Made by a program: the position numbers and the translations under genes. The notes beneath the pieces are model-generated. The model saw nothing but the letters and a program-made list of their open reading frames with translations, was not told the DNA's origin and made no database searches. Positions 16,992 through 25,331 of a stretch of 64,000 bases of DNA are shown here, in pieces. Position 1 is the stretch's first letter. Every line of letters begins with the position of its first letter. This DNA comes from Culturomica massiliensis (GTDB lineage Bacteria > Bacteroidota > Bacteroidia > Bacteroidales > Marinifilaceae), in contig NZ_LT594619.1 of NCBI RefSeq assembly GCF_900091655.1, positions 33,453-97,452 of the forward strand, written 5' to 3'.

Positions 16992-18344
16992 TTATTTTAA
17001 TTCCGGTAACTCGATTCCTTTGATTTTCCGGTAAAGATTCAATGCATAAGAATCGGTCATACCGGATACGTAATCGACAACCGTTTGTATTTTGGTGTAC
17101 ATCGAGTCGTCTTTACTGACTTGGTATTGTTCCGGCATAACGGATAAGATGTTGCGGGCGTAATAGGTTTCCGGTTTGAGAACGGCATCCGTATATTCTT
17201 TCAGGATCGTTCCGAGGATTTTGAAACCGGCTATTTGAATCTGTGTGACGATATTGGTGTGGTATATCCGACTGTAAGCCAGTTCTGTACACTTGTCATA
17301 AGCCATTTTGTTGGTGCCCGTCAGGTTTTTGATTAAACTGCTCTTGAATTCCCCCATCATAATGGTTTCGTAGTTTTGGCAGAAGATATCGGCACAGGCG
17401 TTGATCAGCTTGTTGATAATGCCGGCACGGAGGAAGGCGATGCGTTCGTTTTTGTCAGTTACCACTTTAAAAGTCCGGGCAATGATTTTCAGGTCTTCTT
17501 TGTCTTCGTTTTTGTCATAAAAATTTTCCAGGATATTTGTCGTTTCATCGTAAGAGAGTATCCGCATTTTATGTGAGTCTTCGATATCCATGATTTGGTA
17601 GCAAATGTCGTCGGCAGCCTCTACCAGAAATACAAGAGGGTGACGGACATATTGCAGCGGATTTTCACTTATCCGGCGAATGCCCAATTCTTCGGCCACC
17701 TGCTGAAAGATTTCTTTCTCACTTTGGAAAAAACCGTATTTATAGCCTTTGGCGGAGGCTTTGGATTCGAAAGGATATTTGACGATGGAAGCCAGGGTTG
17801 TATAAGTCATGGTATATCCTCCCGGACGTCTTCCGTTGAAACTGTGTGTCAACAGGCGGAAAGCATTGGCATTGCCTTCGAAATGACTGAGATCGGCCCA
17901 CTCTTCATCCGATAATAGCTTTTTAAAATACATGCCTTCTCCTTCGCTGAAAAAATAGGAAATAGCTTCTTCGCCCGAATGTCCGAAAGGAGGATTGCCT
18001 AAGTCGTGCGCCAGACAAGCGCTACTGACAATCGTACCGATTTCTTCCAGTAGTTCTGGATTGTCTATTGGCACATTTTGTTGTTTGATGAATTGGGCGA
18101 TTTTATTGCCCAGTGACCGTCCTACGCTGGCCACTTCCAGACTATGTGTAAGGCGGTTGTGGACAAAAATATTTCCGGGCAAAGGAAATACCTGTGTTTT
18201 ATTCTGCAAACGCCGGAAAGGGGAAGAAAAAATCAACCGGTCGTAATCGCGTTGGAACTGTGAACGGTCGTGAGAGTGAAACAAAGAAGCGGGACTTCCC
18301 GGGTGGTAGCGATGTGCAGATAAAAGTGTATTCCAATCCATCAT
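16992..18344 (-). CDS. dgt: Deoxyguanosinetriphosphate triphosphohydrolase
   Basis: A 450-residue HD-domain enzyme that hydrolyses dGTP, and often other dNTPs, to deoxynucleoside and triphosphate. Visible features are the N-terminal S-P-F-R-R-L-Q-N-K-T-Q-V-F, H-N-R-L-T-H-S-L-E-V, the metal-binding HD motif in C-L-A-H-D-L-G-N-P-P-F-G-H-S-G-E, and E-A-A-D-D-I-C-Y. These are the standard order for the dGTPase family, and the length is normal for the type. Two adjacent ATGs (18344 and 18341) are equally plausible starts. It is transcribed alone towards the glycyl radical enzyme and shares the intergenic hairpin with it. Confidence 0.95.
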   Translation of the reverse strand: MMDWNTLLSAHRYHPGSPASLFHSHDRSQFQRDYDRLIFSSPFRRLQNKTQVFPLPGNIFVHNRLTHSLEVASVGRSLGNKIAQFIKQQNVPIDNPELLEEIGTIVSSACLAHDLGNPPFGHSGEEAISYFFSEGEGMYFKKLLSDEEWADLSHFEGNANAFRLLTHSFNGRRPGGYTMTYTTLASIVKYPFESKASAKGYKYGFFQSEKEIFQQVAEELGIRRISENPLQYVRHPLVFLVEAADDICYQIMDIEDSHKMRILSYDETTNILENFYDKNEDKEDLKIIARTFKVVTDKNERIAFLRAGIINKLINACADIFCQNYETIMMGEFKSSLIKNLTGTNKMAYDKCTELAYSRIYHTNIVTQIQIAGFKILGTILKEYTDAVLKPETYYARNILSVMPEQYQVSKDDSMYTKIQTVVDYVSGMTDSYALNLYRKIKGIELPELK

Positions 18345-18382
18345 AAGGCTGTAAAAATAAAACGGTTTTCTTTAACGATGGG

Positions 18383-18390
18383 CGAAGGTA
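18383..18390 (-). promoter_or_regulatory. -7 box candidate for dgt
   Basis: The minus strand reads TACCTTCG, one base from TAnnTTTG, about 38 bases before the dgt start. The same TACCTTCGC sequence precedes the next minus-strand gene at 19833-19840, which raises its credibility. Confidence 0.4.
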
Positions 18391-18442
18391 CGATTAAAAT
18401 GTCGAAAGTCAAAGGGAAGGATAATCGGAGAGGGAAGGAAAG

Positions 18443-18473
18443 AAAAAGAGGAACTGAAAAAGCTCCTCTTTTT
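18443..18473 (-). terminator. Terminator of the CoA-transferase gene
   Basis: On the minus strand, shortly after the stop, AAAAAGAGGA pairs with TCCTCTTTTT across an 11-base loop and runs into further T and C bases. Confidence 0.65.
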
Positions 18474-18480
18474 GCCGGAT

Positions 18481-19788
18481 TTATTTTTTTACAAAATGGA
18501 AATGGCTGCCGAAACGTTCGAATGCAGCTTTGTCCAATTCTTCCTGATGTTGGGGAGCTGCAATAGCAATCAATGCTTTTGCACGTTCCTGTAAGGTTTT
18601 ACCGTAGAGGTCTGCAACACCGAATTCCGTAACGACATAATGAACATCAAAACGGGTGGTTACAACACCTGCTCCGTTCAGTAAAGTCGGGCTGATTTTG
18701 CTGACACCTTTGGCCGTTACAGCCGGCATGGCGATGATCGGTTTGCCTCCTTCACTGGCAGCCGCTCCGCGGATGAAATCCAATTGCCCGCCGCAACCGC
18801 TGTAAAACTTGCAACCCAGAGAGTCTGCATTTACCTGACCGGTAAGATCGATGGACAGTGCCGAATTGATAGCTGTCAGTTTCGGCTGTTGGGCAATGAT
18901 ACAGGGATCGTTGGTGTAACCGACATCCATCATGGCCACGGCCGGATTGTCATCGATAAAATCGTATACTTCTTTGGAACCCATCAGAAAGGTAGAAACA
19001 ATCTTCCCTTTGTCGTATTTTTTATTCAGGTTGTTGATAACGCCTTTGTAGTAAAGCGGAAGAACTCCGTCAGCGAACATTTCGGTGTGGATTCCCAGAT
19101 TTTTGTGGTTACCCAATTGGGATAATACGGCGTTCGGAATGGCTCCGATACCCATTTGCAGACAGGCACCGTCTTCGATCAAACCGGCACAGTTTTTACC
19201 GATTTTGATGTCTTGTTCGGAGGGTTGAGCCGGTTTGGCTTCGATCAGCGGGGTGTCGTCTTCACAGAAAATGTCGATATCCGATAATTTTATGATAGCA
19301 TCTCCCCAGGCACGCGGAACGTTCGGGTTGATGACGGCAATAACCGTTTTAGCCGTTTGTACGGCAGCCAGGGTTGCATCTACGGAAGTACCCATAGATA
19401 CGTAGCCGTGCTTGTCCGGAGGACAAACCTGGATCATGGCAACATCTACGGGGGTAATCCCCATGCGGATCAATTTTTGAGTTTCGCTCAGATGAACCGG
19501 AATGTAGTCGGCCCAACCTTCCTGTGTCGCTTTGCGTACGTTATGACCTACGAAAAACGATTCCAGGAAAAATACGCCTTCAAATTCCTGTTCTGCATAG
19601 GGAGCACATCCTTCCGTGTGGAGGTGTTGTAATTTTATGTCTTTCAGTTCTCCGGCACGTCCCCGGGCACAAAGAGCCTGAATTAATCCCTGCGGTGCAC
19701 AGGCGACGCTGTGGATATGAATCCGGTCGCCGGATTTCACCACTTTTACAGCTTCTTCGAATGATACTGTTTTTATTCCTTGATACAT
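18481..19788 (-). CDS. Acetyl-CoA hydrolase/CoA-transferase, 4-hydroxybutyrate or butyryl-CoA:acetate type
   Basis: A 435-residue family I-like CoA-transferase. The catalytic glutamate motif is I-H-T-E-M-F-A-D-G with Glu236. C-terminal motifs G-S-G-like Y-S-G-C-G-G-Q-L-D-F-I-R-G-A and V-V-T-E-F-G-V-A-D-L-Y-G-K-T-L-Q-E-R-A complete the fold. These are shared by the Cat2/AbfT 4-hydroxybutyrate CoA-transferases and the butyryl-CoA:acetate transferases (But). The reaction moves CoA between acetate and a C4 acid. In Odoribacter-like bacteria this fits the last step of butyrate formation from amino acids or succinate via 4-hydroxybutyrate. Which acyl group it prefers cannot be decided from sequence alone. 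It is monocistronic, with its own -7 box and terminator. Confidence 0.88.
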   Translation of the reverse strand: MYQGIKTVSFEEAVKVVKSGDRIHIHSVACAPQGLIQALCARGRAGELKDIKLQHLHTEGCAPYAEQEFEGVFFLESFFVGHNVRKATQEGWADYIPVHLSETQKLIRMGITPVDVAMIQVCPPDKHGYVSMGTSVDATLAAVQTAKTVIAVINPNVPRAWGDAIIKLSDIDIFCEDDTPLIEAKPAQPSEQDIKIGKNCAGLIEDGACLQMGIGAIPNAVLSQLGNHKNLGIHTEMFADGVLPLYYKGVINNLNKKYDKGKIVSTFLMGSKEVYDFIDDNPAVAMMDVGYTNDPCIIAQQPKLTAINSALSIDLTGQVNADSLGCKFYSGCGGQLDFIRGAAASEGGKPIIAMPAVTAKGVSKISPTLLNGAGVVTTRFDVHYVVTEFGVADLYGKTLQERAKALIAIAAPQHQEELDKAAFERFGSHFHFVKK

Positions 19789-19832
19789 GATACTGATATT
19801 TTGATTAAATTCCTAGCGTTTTCAAACGAATG

Positions 19833-19840
19833 CGAAGGTA
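19833..19840 (-). promoter_or_regulatory. -7 box candidate for the CoA-transferase gene
   Basis: The minus strand reads TACCTTCG, about 45 bases before the ATG at 19788. It matches the box upstream of dgt. Confidence 0.45.
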
Positions 19841-19898
19841 GTAAGAAAACTAAAAAATGAAAAGAAAAAGAGGGAATTAAAATCACCCGGATAAATGA

Positions 19899-20348
19899 TC
19901 AGAATTTGCGTACACGGTCCATATCCCGCTTGGCATCTTTGAGCTTGAGCGATTCCCGTTTGTCGTATTCTTTTTTACCGCGTGCCAGGGCGATGCGTAA
20001 TTTTGCCCAGCCTTTGTCTGTCAGGAACAGTTTGACCGGAATGATCGTAAGACCGCTTTCCTTGATTTTACGTTCCAGTTTACGGAGTTCTTTCCGGGTG
20101 AGCAGAAGTTTCCGTTCCCGTTTTTCATCGTGATTGTAGTAAGTACCTAAACGGTATTCCGCAATGTGAATGCCTTTTACCCAAAGTTCACCCCGGTCGA
20201 AATAACAATAGGAATCGACAAGGCTGGCTTTTCCGGCACGTATGGATTTTATTTCTGTGCCGGTCAGAATCATTCCGGCATTGTATTCTTCAATAAACTC
20301 GTAATCGAAAGAAGCACGTTTGTTGCGAATGTTGATATCGTTACTCAT
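19899..20348 (-). CDS. smpB: SsrA-binding protein
   Basis: A 149-residue SmpB, which delivers tmRNA to stalled ribosomes for trans-translation. Typical features are the N-terminal N-K-R-A-S-F-D-Y-E-F, G-T-E-I-K-S-I-R-A-G-K, H-I-A-E-Y, the R-K-L-L-L-T-R-K-E-L segment and the basic tail (K-E-Y-D-K-R-E-S-L-K ending R-K-F) that folds in the ribosome. It follows the Yip1-family gene by 9 bases on the same strand and probably shares its transcript. No tmRNA gene was found in the window. Confidence 0.97.
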   Translation of the reverse strand: MSNDINIRNKRASFDYEFIEEYNAGMILTGTEIKSIRAGKASLVDSYCYFDRGELWVKGIHIAEYRLGTYYNHDEKRERKLLLTRKELRKLERKIKESGLTIIPVKLFLTDKGWAKLRIALARGKKEYDKRESLKLKDAKRDMDRVRKF

Positions 20349-20357
20349 GATATGGGC

Positions 20358-20939
20358 TTACAAGTTAAAAACGGGTATGTGAAATAAAATCATTAACAAT
20401 CTCTTACAAATGACCGGAATACATATGATAGACAAGGCCATGATAATCAGCATACTGGTTTTTTGGCCGGTTTCCAGTTTGGTAATCCCCGAAATACCGG
20501 CGTGTAGGGTGCGTAAAAATATCAGGCTGATCAACCCTAATAATTGACTCCAGAAACCGCTGACTAATGCAACAGCAAGACAGTGGAACAAGGTAAAAAC
20601 TGCCGCACTGTAAACGGACAAATGCAAAGCTGTGCCTTCGGCATCCGGGAGCTTACCGGTCAGGTATTCCCGCGTGATGATAAAAGTCAGATAAGTTCCC
20701 AGTGTTATTGATATAAAGTTGATCAGTGTATACAGCAATGTATGTAATCCGTTGTAATGCAAAAAACCGAGTAATAAAACAACGATAGAGGCCATGATAG
20801 CCAGTGGAATCAGGTAATTGGAAAACAATTGGAGCGGCGAATCGTGTTCATTGTCGATAAGGCTCCATTCCCGTTTGGGATTCAGGATCAGTTGCCGGGT
20901 TCTTGCGTAATATTTTTTGAGATCATCTTTATTTATCAT
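20358..20939 (-). CDS. Yip1-family membrane protein
   Basis: A 193-residue integral membrane protein with about five hydrophobic helices. It begins R-Q-L-I-L-N-P-K-R-E-W-S-L-I-D, the characteristic opening of bacterial Yip1/DUF1282 proteins. The function of this family in bacteria is unknown. A good -7 match (TATTTTTG on the minus strand, 20944-20951) lies so close to the ATG that the transcript would have almost no leader. It precedes smpB by 9 bases. Confidence 0.82.
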   Translation of the reverse strand: MINKDDLKKYYARTRQLILNPKREWSLIDNEHDSPLQLFSNYLIPLAIMASIVVLLLGFLHYNGLHTLLYTLINFISITLGTYLTFIITREYLTGKLPDAEGTALHLSVYSAAVFTLFHCLAVALVSGFWSQLLGLISLIFLRTLHAGISGITKLETGQKTSMLIIMALSIICIPVICKRLLMILFHIPVFNL

Positions 20940-21190
20940 ACCGCAAAAATACCAAATTTAAAGATAAAATAAGATCATTCGTTCCCATTTTTGCAGAATT
21001 ATGAAAATATGAAAATTCCAGACCCGGAAGAATGATCTTTGACGGTTCTAAAATAACCTGTTTACGGATCGATTTGTAAAGTTTAGAATGAGATACTGGG
21101 ATTTTTCGACGCGGTGATACCGGTTGCACTTTTCGCAAATACCTGTGAATACTGGAATTTTGATATATATTGAATATTTTTTACAAAAAG
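20940..21190. other. Intergenic region upstream of the dcw operator
   Basis: No convincing gene is seen. It holds a 10-bp perfect inverted repeat (AAGATCATTC at 20971-20980 and GAATGATCTT at 21030-21039) with 49 bases between the arms, and the short-leader promoter candidate of the Yip1 gene at 20944-20951. Confidence 0.45.
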
Positions 21191-21240
21191 TGGGTGAAAG
21201 TGGTTTAAAGTGGGATTTTTTTTTTACTTTTACCTTTTGA
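21191..21240 (+). promoter_or_regulatory. MraZ-box operator and dcw promoter
   Basis: Three 5-base units, TGGGT (21191), TGGTT (21201) and TGGGA (21211), are spaced exactly 10 bases apart and each is preceded by AG. This is the layout known for MraZ operators in other bacteria (TGGGN repeats with 5-base spacers). They lie just before a near-consensus -7 box (TACCTTTTG, 21231-21239, one T longer than TAnnTTTG), so they cover the -33 region. Autorepression of the cluster by its first product is inferred. About 170 bases of leader separate this from mraZ. Confidence 0.75.
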
Positions 21241-21411
21241 AAGAATTGCCTTTTAAAATTTGGTATTTGTATTCAATGTGCATTGGATCAGATAGTAAAG
21301 AATGCAATTGAATCGTGAGTTTTAGATGATATGTTTAAATCGATGGAATAAATTCGTTATCGGGTTTGTCTGGTTTAAAATTTGAAATCTACAATTAAAA
21401 TCTGAGTTGGC

Positions 21412-21858
21412 ATGTTATCGTTTATCGGAGATTATTCATGTAAGGCTGATGGCAAGGGACGGGTTGTGGTACCGGCTTCTTTTCGGAAGGTTATGCAGGT
21501 ATCGCAACAGTCGGTTTTTGTCTTACGTAAGAATATATTCGAAACTTGTGTCGATATGTATCCTTATTCGGAGTGGGAGGCTTTGATGGCAGGTGTAAGG
21601 GGAAAATTGAATCCGTTTGACCGGAATCACGCTGCTTTTTTACGGGGATGGTACCGGGGGACTTTGGAGGTTGAGATGGACGGAAACGGCCGGATTTTGT
21701 TGCCGAAACGTTTGCTGGAGGAGATCGGGGTGGATAGGGAGCTTGTGCTGGCCGGACAGGATGCGAAAATTGAAATCTGGAGCGAACAGGCTTACCGGCA
21801 ATCTGCAATAGATCCGGAAGAGTTTGCCGGATTGACACAACAGGTTTTTGGAATTTGA
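21412..21858 (+). CDS. mraZ: Transcriptional regulator MraZ
   Basis: A 148-residue protein with two AbrB/SpoVT-like halves, each with the D-x-x-G-R-x-x-x-P motif (D-G-K-G-R-V-V-V-P and D-G-N-G-R-I-L-L-P). MraZ forms a ring and binds repeated TGGGN boxes upstream of its own gene, repressing the division and cell-wall cluster; RsmH opposes it in E. coli. Matching boxes lie 197-221 bases upstream. It is the first gene of the dcw cluster, 12 bases before rsmH. Confidence 0.96.
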   Translation: MLSFIGDYSCKADGKGRVVVPASFRKVMQVSQQSVFVLRKNIFETCVDMYPYSEWEALMAGVRGKLNPFDRNHAAFLRGWYRGTLEVEMDGNGRILLPKRLLEEIGVDRELVLAGQDAKIEIWSEQAYRQSAIDPEEFAGLTQQVFGI

Positions 21859-21870
21859 AAAAAGAGAGTT

Positions 21871-22791
21871 ATGTCTGAATATCATGTACCGGTGTTGTTG
21901 AAGGAGTCTGTCGACGGATTGGATATCCGTCCGGGGGGTGTATATCTGGATTTGACATTCGGAGGAGGGGGGCATTCCAGGGAGATATTGAACCGTTTAC
22001 AACAAGGACATTTGTTGGGTTTCGATCAGGATGAGGATGCTTTGGTGAATGTGCCTGAAGACGAACGCTTTATTTTTGTCAATCACAATTTCCGTTATCT
22101 GCGGAATTTTGTGCGTTATTACGGATTCGGAAAGGTGGACGGTATTTTGGCGGATTTGGGCGTTTCTTCTCATGAGTTTGACGAAGCGGATCGGGGTTTT
22201 TCTTTTCGTTATGAGGCGGAGCTGGATATGCGGATGAATCGTCGGAGCAAGCTGAAAGCTTCGGATGTCTTGAATACCTATACGGATGATGTTTTGGTGA
22301 ATATTTTCCGGAATTACGGTGAGGTGGAAAATGCCGGCCGGTTGGTCGGGGCGATTGTGAAGGCCCGGCAGGAGAAAGCAATCGTGACTTCTGAGGATTT
22401 TTATCAGGCTATTTTTTCCTGTATTCCTAAAATGAAGGAGAAAAAATACCTGGCAAAGGTGTATCAGGCTTTACGTATCGAAGTGAACGGAGAATTAGAT
22501 GCTTTGAAAGAAATGCTCGGAGCTGCCGGAGAGGTGTTGCGGCCGGGCGGACGTCTGGTGGTGATTACCTATCATTCCTTGGAAGACCGGTTGGTGAAGA
22601 ATTTTTTTAAGACGGGAAATATTGAGGGGAAAGTCGAAAAAGATATGATATACGGGCACGAAACGAAGGGATTTGAACTGGTGAACCGGAAAGTGATTGT
22701 GCCTTCGGAGGATGAGATTACTGCGAATCCGAGGGCAAGGAGCGCTAAATTACGGATCGCGGTTAAATCGGATGACAAATTGAAGGATTAG
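21871..22791 (+). CDS. rsmH: 16S rRNA m4C1402 methyltransferase
   Basis: A 306-residue RsmH (MraW). It has the opening Y-H-V-P-V-L-L-K-E-S-V, the SAM-binding D-L-T-F-G-G-G-G-H-S, D-G-I-L-A-D-L-G-V-S-S-H, the M-R-M-N segment and the C-terminal I-T-Y-H-S-L-E-D-R-L-V-K and N-P-R-A-R-S-A-K-L-R motifs. It methylates N4 of C1402 in the ribosomal decoding centre. Its position after mraZ is the standard dcw order, and it is co-transcribed with ftsL 16 bases later. Confidence 0.97.
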   Translation: MSEYHVPVLLKESVDGLDIRPGGVYLDLTFGGGGHSREILNRLQQGHLLGFDQDEDALVNVPEDERFIFVNHNFRYLRNFVRYYGFGKVDGILADLGVSSHEFDEADRGFSFRYEAELDMRMNRRSKLKASDVLNTYTDDVLVNIFRNYGEVENAGRLVGAIVKARQEKAIVTSEDFYQAIFSCIPKMKEKKYLAKVYQALRIEVNGELDALKEMLGAAGEVLRPGGRLVVITYHSLEDRLVKNFFKTGNIEGKVEKDMIYGHETKGFELVNRKVIVPSEDEITANPRARSAKLRIAVKSDDKLKD

Positions 22792-22807
22792 TGATGGCAG
22801 AGGTAAT

Positions 22808-23182
22808 ATGGGACTTTTCAGTAAAAATAGGGATTTTATTGCTCCGAAAGATGAATTGAAGGAGACGGTGGGCAGCTCAGTGAAAGAGTTGCTGGACGGG
22901 CGTATATTGGCAGATAAAGTGATACGGAAAAATATAGCCTTTATTCTTTTCCTTACGTTTTTGGGTATATTTTATATTGCAAACGGATACAGTGCCGAGA
23001 AGTTGTATAAGAAGAGGGTAGCGATGGAACGGGAGGTCCGGGAACTGCGCTTTGAATCGATTACTGCTGCTGCACAACTGATGTTTATAAGTAAGCAGTC
23101 GGAAGTGAAAAAGCGGATCAATGAAGAAGGTCTTAATTTGCAGGAGAGTAAAGAGCCTCCTGTAAAATTATACAGGAGGTAG
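22808..23182 (+). CDS. ftsL: FtsL-like cell division protein
   Basis: A 124-residue bitopic membrane protein: a cytoplasmic N-terminus of about 40 residues, one transmembrane helix (A-F-I-L-F-L-T-F-L-G-I-F-Y-I-A) and a periplasmic coiled-coil stretch (E-K-L-Y-K-K-R-V-A-M-E-R-E-V-R-E-L-R). Sequence is poorly conserved in this family. Size, topology and place between rsmH and ftsI identify it. FtsL bridges FtsQ/FtsB and FtsWI in the divisome. An FtsB homologue is not seen here. It lies 4 bases before ftsI. Confidence 0.88.
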   Translation: MGLFSKNRDFIAPKDELKETVGSSVKELLDGRILADKVIRKNIAFILFLTFLGIFYIANGYSAEKLYKKRVAMEREVRELRFESITAAAQLMFISKQSEVKKRINEEGLNLQESKEPPVKLYRR

Positions 23183-23186
23183 GCCT

Positions 23187-25292
23187 ATGTCAATGAAAGG
23201 TGAAATCGTTTGGCGTATCGGTCTGGTATATGTACTGATGATCATAATAGCCGGAGCCGTGGTATTTCAGGCTTTGCGGGTACAGATGTGGGAAGGGGAA
23301 AAGTGGCGTAAGCAGTCGGTGGCCGTTCGGGTAAAAGACTTTGAGGTGGCACCGAACCGGGGCGATATCTGCGCGAGCGACGGACGGAAGTTAGCCAGCT
23401 CGGTGCCTTATTATGAGCTTCGTTTTGATGGTTCTGTTGTCGAAAGCGGGGTGTTTCAACAGAAAGTTGATAGTCTGGCTTTGTGTCTTTCCCGTTTTTT
23501 TAAAGATGAGTCTCCGGCGTTTTACCGGAAAAAATTAGGTATAGCCAAAAGTCAGAAAAAACGTTATTTTCTGATCAATCGTCGTAAAGTTTCTTTTACA
23601 GAATTAAAGGAAATACGTCAGTTTCCGATTTTCCGGCTGGGGAAAAACCGGGGAGGTTTAATTGAGGTGATGAGCAGTGTGCGCTTGCAACCTCATGTTA
23701 ATCTGGCTACGCGTACGATCGGTTATCTGAACGAGTCGGAGGACGGTAGTTTTGAGGGACGTGTCGGATTGGAAGGGGCTTTTGAGAACGAATTGAAGGG
23801 GGAACCCGGCCGGAGTATCAAACAGATGATGTCCGGGACTTGGGTGCCGGTGACGGTGGAAGAACCTGTGGACGGGAATGATGTGATTACGACAATTGAT
23901 GTCGATTATCAGGATATTGTTCAGAATGCTTTACTGAGACAATTGGAAAAATTTGAGGCGGTTAACGGTACAGCTATTTTGATGGAAGTGAGAACCGGGG
24001 ATGTAAAAGCGATAGCAAATTTAACGCGGACAGCGAGTGGAAGTTACCGGGAAGATATGAATTATGCGGTCGGGGATGCAGGGGAACCGGGATCGGTGAT
24101 CAAAGCAGCGACAATGATTGCTTTGCTGGAGGATGGCTATGTGGAACCCCAGGATACGGTAGATTTGGGGGGGACCGGACGGTATCAGTTTTATAAAAAT
24201 TACCTGACGGATTCAGACAATAAAAAGCCGGGCAAAATTTCTGTGCAGCATATTTTTGAAATTTCGTCTAACGGTATTGCCCGGTTGGTATTCGATCATT
24301 ACAAAGATAAACCGGAACGTTTTGTGAACCGATTATGCGGAATGGGACTGGATAAAAAGCTGGGCGTTCGGATCAAGGGGGAAGGCGAGCCTTACATCAA
24401 GCATCCGGGAGATAAAGATTGGAGCGGACTTACGCTTCCCTGGATGAGTATCGGATATGAATTGAAGATAACGCCTTTACAGATGCTGGCTTTTTACAAT
24501 GCGATAGCCAATGACGGACAGCGTATGCGGCCTCGTTTTGTGAAAGAGATACGCAACCGGGGGGAGGTGATTGAGCGGATAGATCCGGAAGAAGTGGGAG
24601 GACGGATATGCAGCCGGAGCACATTGAGGAAGATTCGGGAAATGTTGGAAGGGGTGGTTGAGAATGGGACCGGACGAAATATCCGTACGGATAAATACAG
24701 GATTGCAGGAAAAACGGGTACGGCCCGAATTGCAACGGGAACAGAGGGGTATGGCATACGGAAATACAGGGCCAGTTTTGTCGGTTTTTTTCCTGCTGAC
24801 GAGCCTTTGTATTCTTGTGTCGTTGTAGTGAATAATCCTTCTCTTTCGAAAGGATTTTATGCGAATCAGGTGGCTAGTCCGGTTTTCCGGGAGATTGCAG
24901 ATAAGGTATATTCGATTGCCTATATGCAATATGGGGAAGTGAAGACGGAGCCGGTAAAAGGTTTGCCGGTATGTAAAAACGGATTTAAAAGGGATTTTTT
25001 GGAGATTTTCGGTGAATTGGATTATGAGTTGGAAGGGGTGGATGAGGTGGAGGAAAACGATTGGGTGTTGACAGCCAGTGCAGAAAGTGAGCATGTGGTG
25101 TTGAAACCCCGGCGGATCACTAACTCTCAGGTGCCGAATGTAAAAGGTATGGGATTGAGGGATGCTTTGTTTGTGTTGGAGAATGCCGGTTTAAAAGTTG
25201 GGGTAAGCGGTGCCGGAATGGTACAAAGCCAGTCGATTAATCCGGGTACGGAAGTGCGGGAGGGGAGTTGGATACAGATTGTATTGCGATAA
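23187..25292 (+). CDS. ftsI: Division transpeptidase FtsI (PBP3) with PASTA domain
   Basis: A 701-residue class B penicillin-binding protein. A single N-terminal transmembrane helix is followed by the dimerisation domain (P-N-R-G-D-I) and the transpeptidase with S-V-I-K (catalytic Ser303), S-S-N and K-T-G-T motifs. A single C-terminal PASTA domain (V-P-N-V-K-G-M-G-L-R-D-A-L to the end) follows. Clear PASTA tails are common in Bacteroidetes FtsI and absent from the E. coli enzyme. It crosslinks septal peptidoglycan in complex with FtsW, encoded downstream. The gene starts 4 bases after ftsL; an internal ATG two codons later is an alternative start. Confidence 0.96.
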   Translation: MSMKGEIVWRIGLVYVLMIIIAGAVVFQALRVQMWEGEKWRKQSVAVRVKDFEVAPNRGDICASDGRKLASSVPYYELRFDGSVVESGVFQQKVDSLALCLSRFFKDESPAFYRKKLGIAKSQKKRYFLINRRKVSFTELKEIRQFPIFRLGKNRGGLIEVMSSVRLQPHVNLATRTIGYLNESEDGSFEGRVGLEGAFENELKGEPGRSIKQMMSGTWVPVTVEEPVDGNDVITTIDVDYQDIVQNALLRQLEKFEAVNGTAILMEVRTGDVKAIANLTRTASGSYREDMNYAVGDAGEPGSVIKAATMIALLEDGYVEPQDTVDLGGTGRYQFYKNYLTDSDNKKPGKISVQHIFEISSNGIARLVFDHYKDKPERFVNRLCGMGLDKKLGVRIKGEGEPYIKHPGDKDWSGLTLPWMSIGYELKITPLQMLAFYNAIANDGQRMRPRFVKEIRNRGEVIERIDPEEVGGRICSRSTLRKIREMLEGVVENGTGRNIRTDKYRIAGKTGTARIATGTEGYGIRKYRASFVGFFPADEPLYSCVVVVNNPSLSKGFYANQVASPVFREIADKVYSIAYMQYGEVKTEPVKGLPVCKNGFKRDFLEIFGELDYELEGVDEVEENDWVLTASAESEHVVLKPRRITNSQVPNVKGMGLRDALFVLENAGLKVGVSGAGMVQSQSINPGTEVREGSWIQIVLR

Positions 25293-25331
25293 AAGACGGT
25301 ACGGTAAAGCCGTATATATAAAAATGGTATC

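Noticed and set aside
20929..21138. Small minus-strand frame (69 codons) before the Yip1-family gene
   Set aside because: It overlaps the Yip1 start, has no recognisable pattern, and covers a region with a promoter box and an inverted repeat.
21191..21215. Short phased repeats as a possible CRISPR or satellite
   Set aside because: Only three 5-base units with 10-base period and no spacer-like variation of CRISPR length; the MraZ-box pattern explains them. No CRISPR array was seen in the window.
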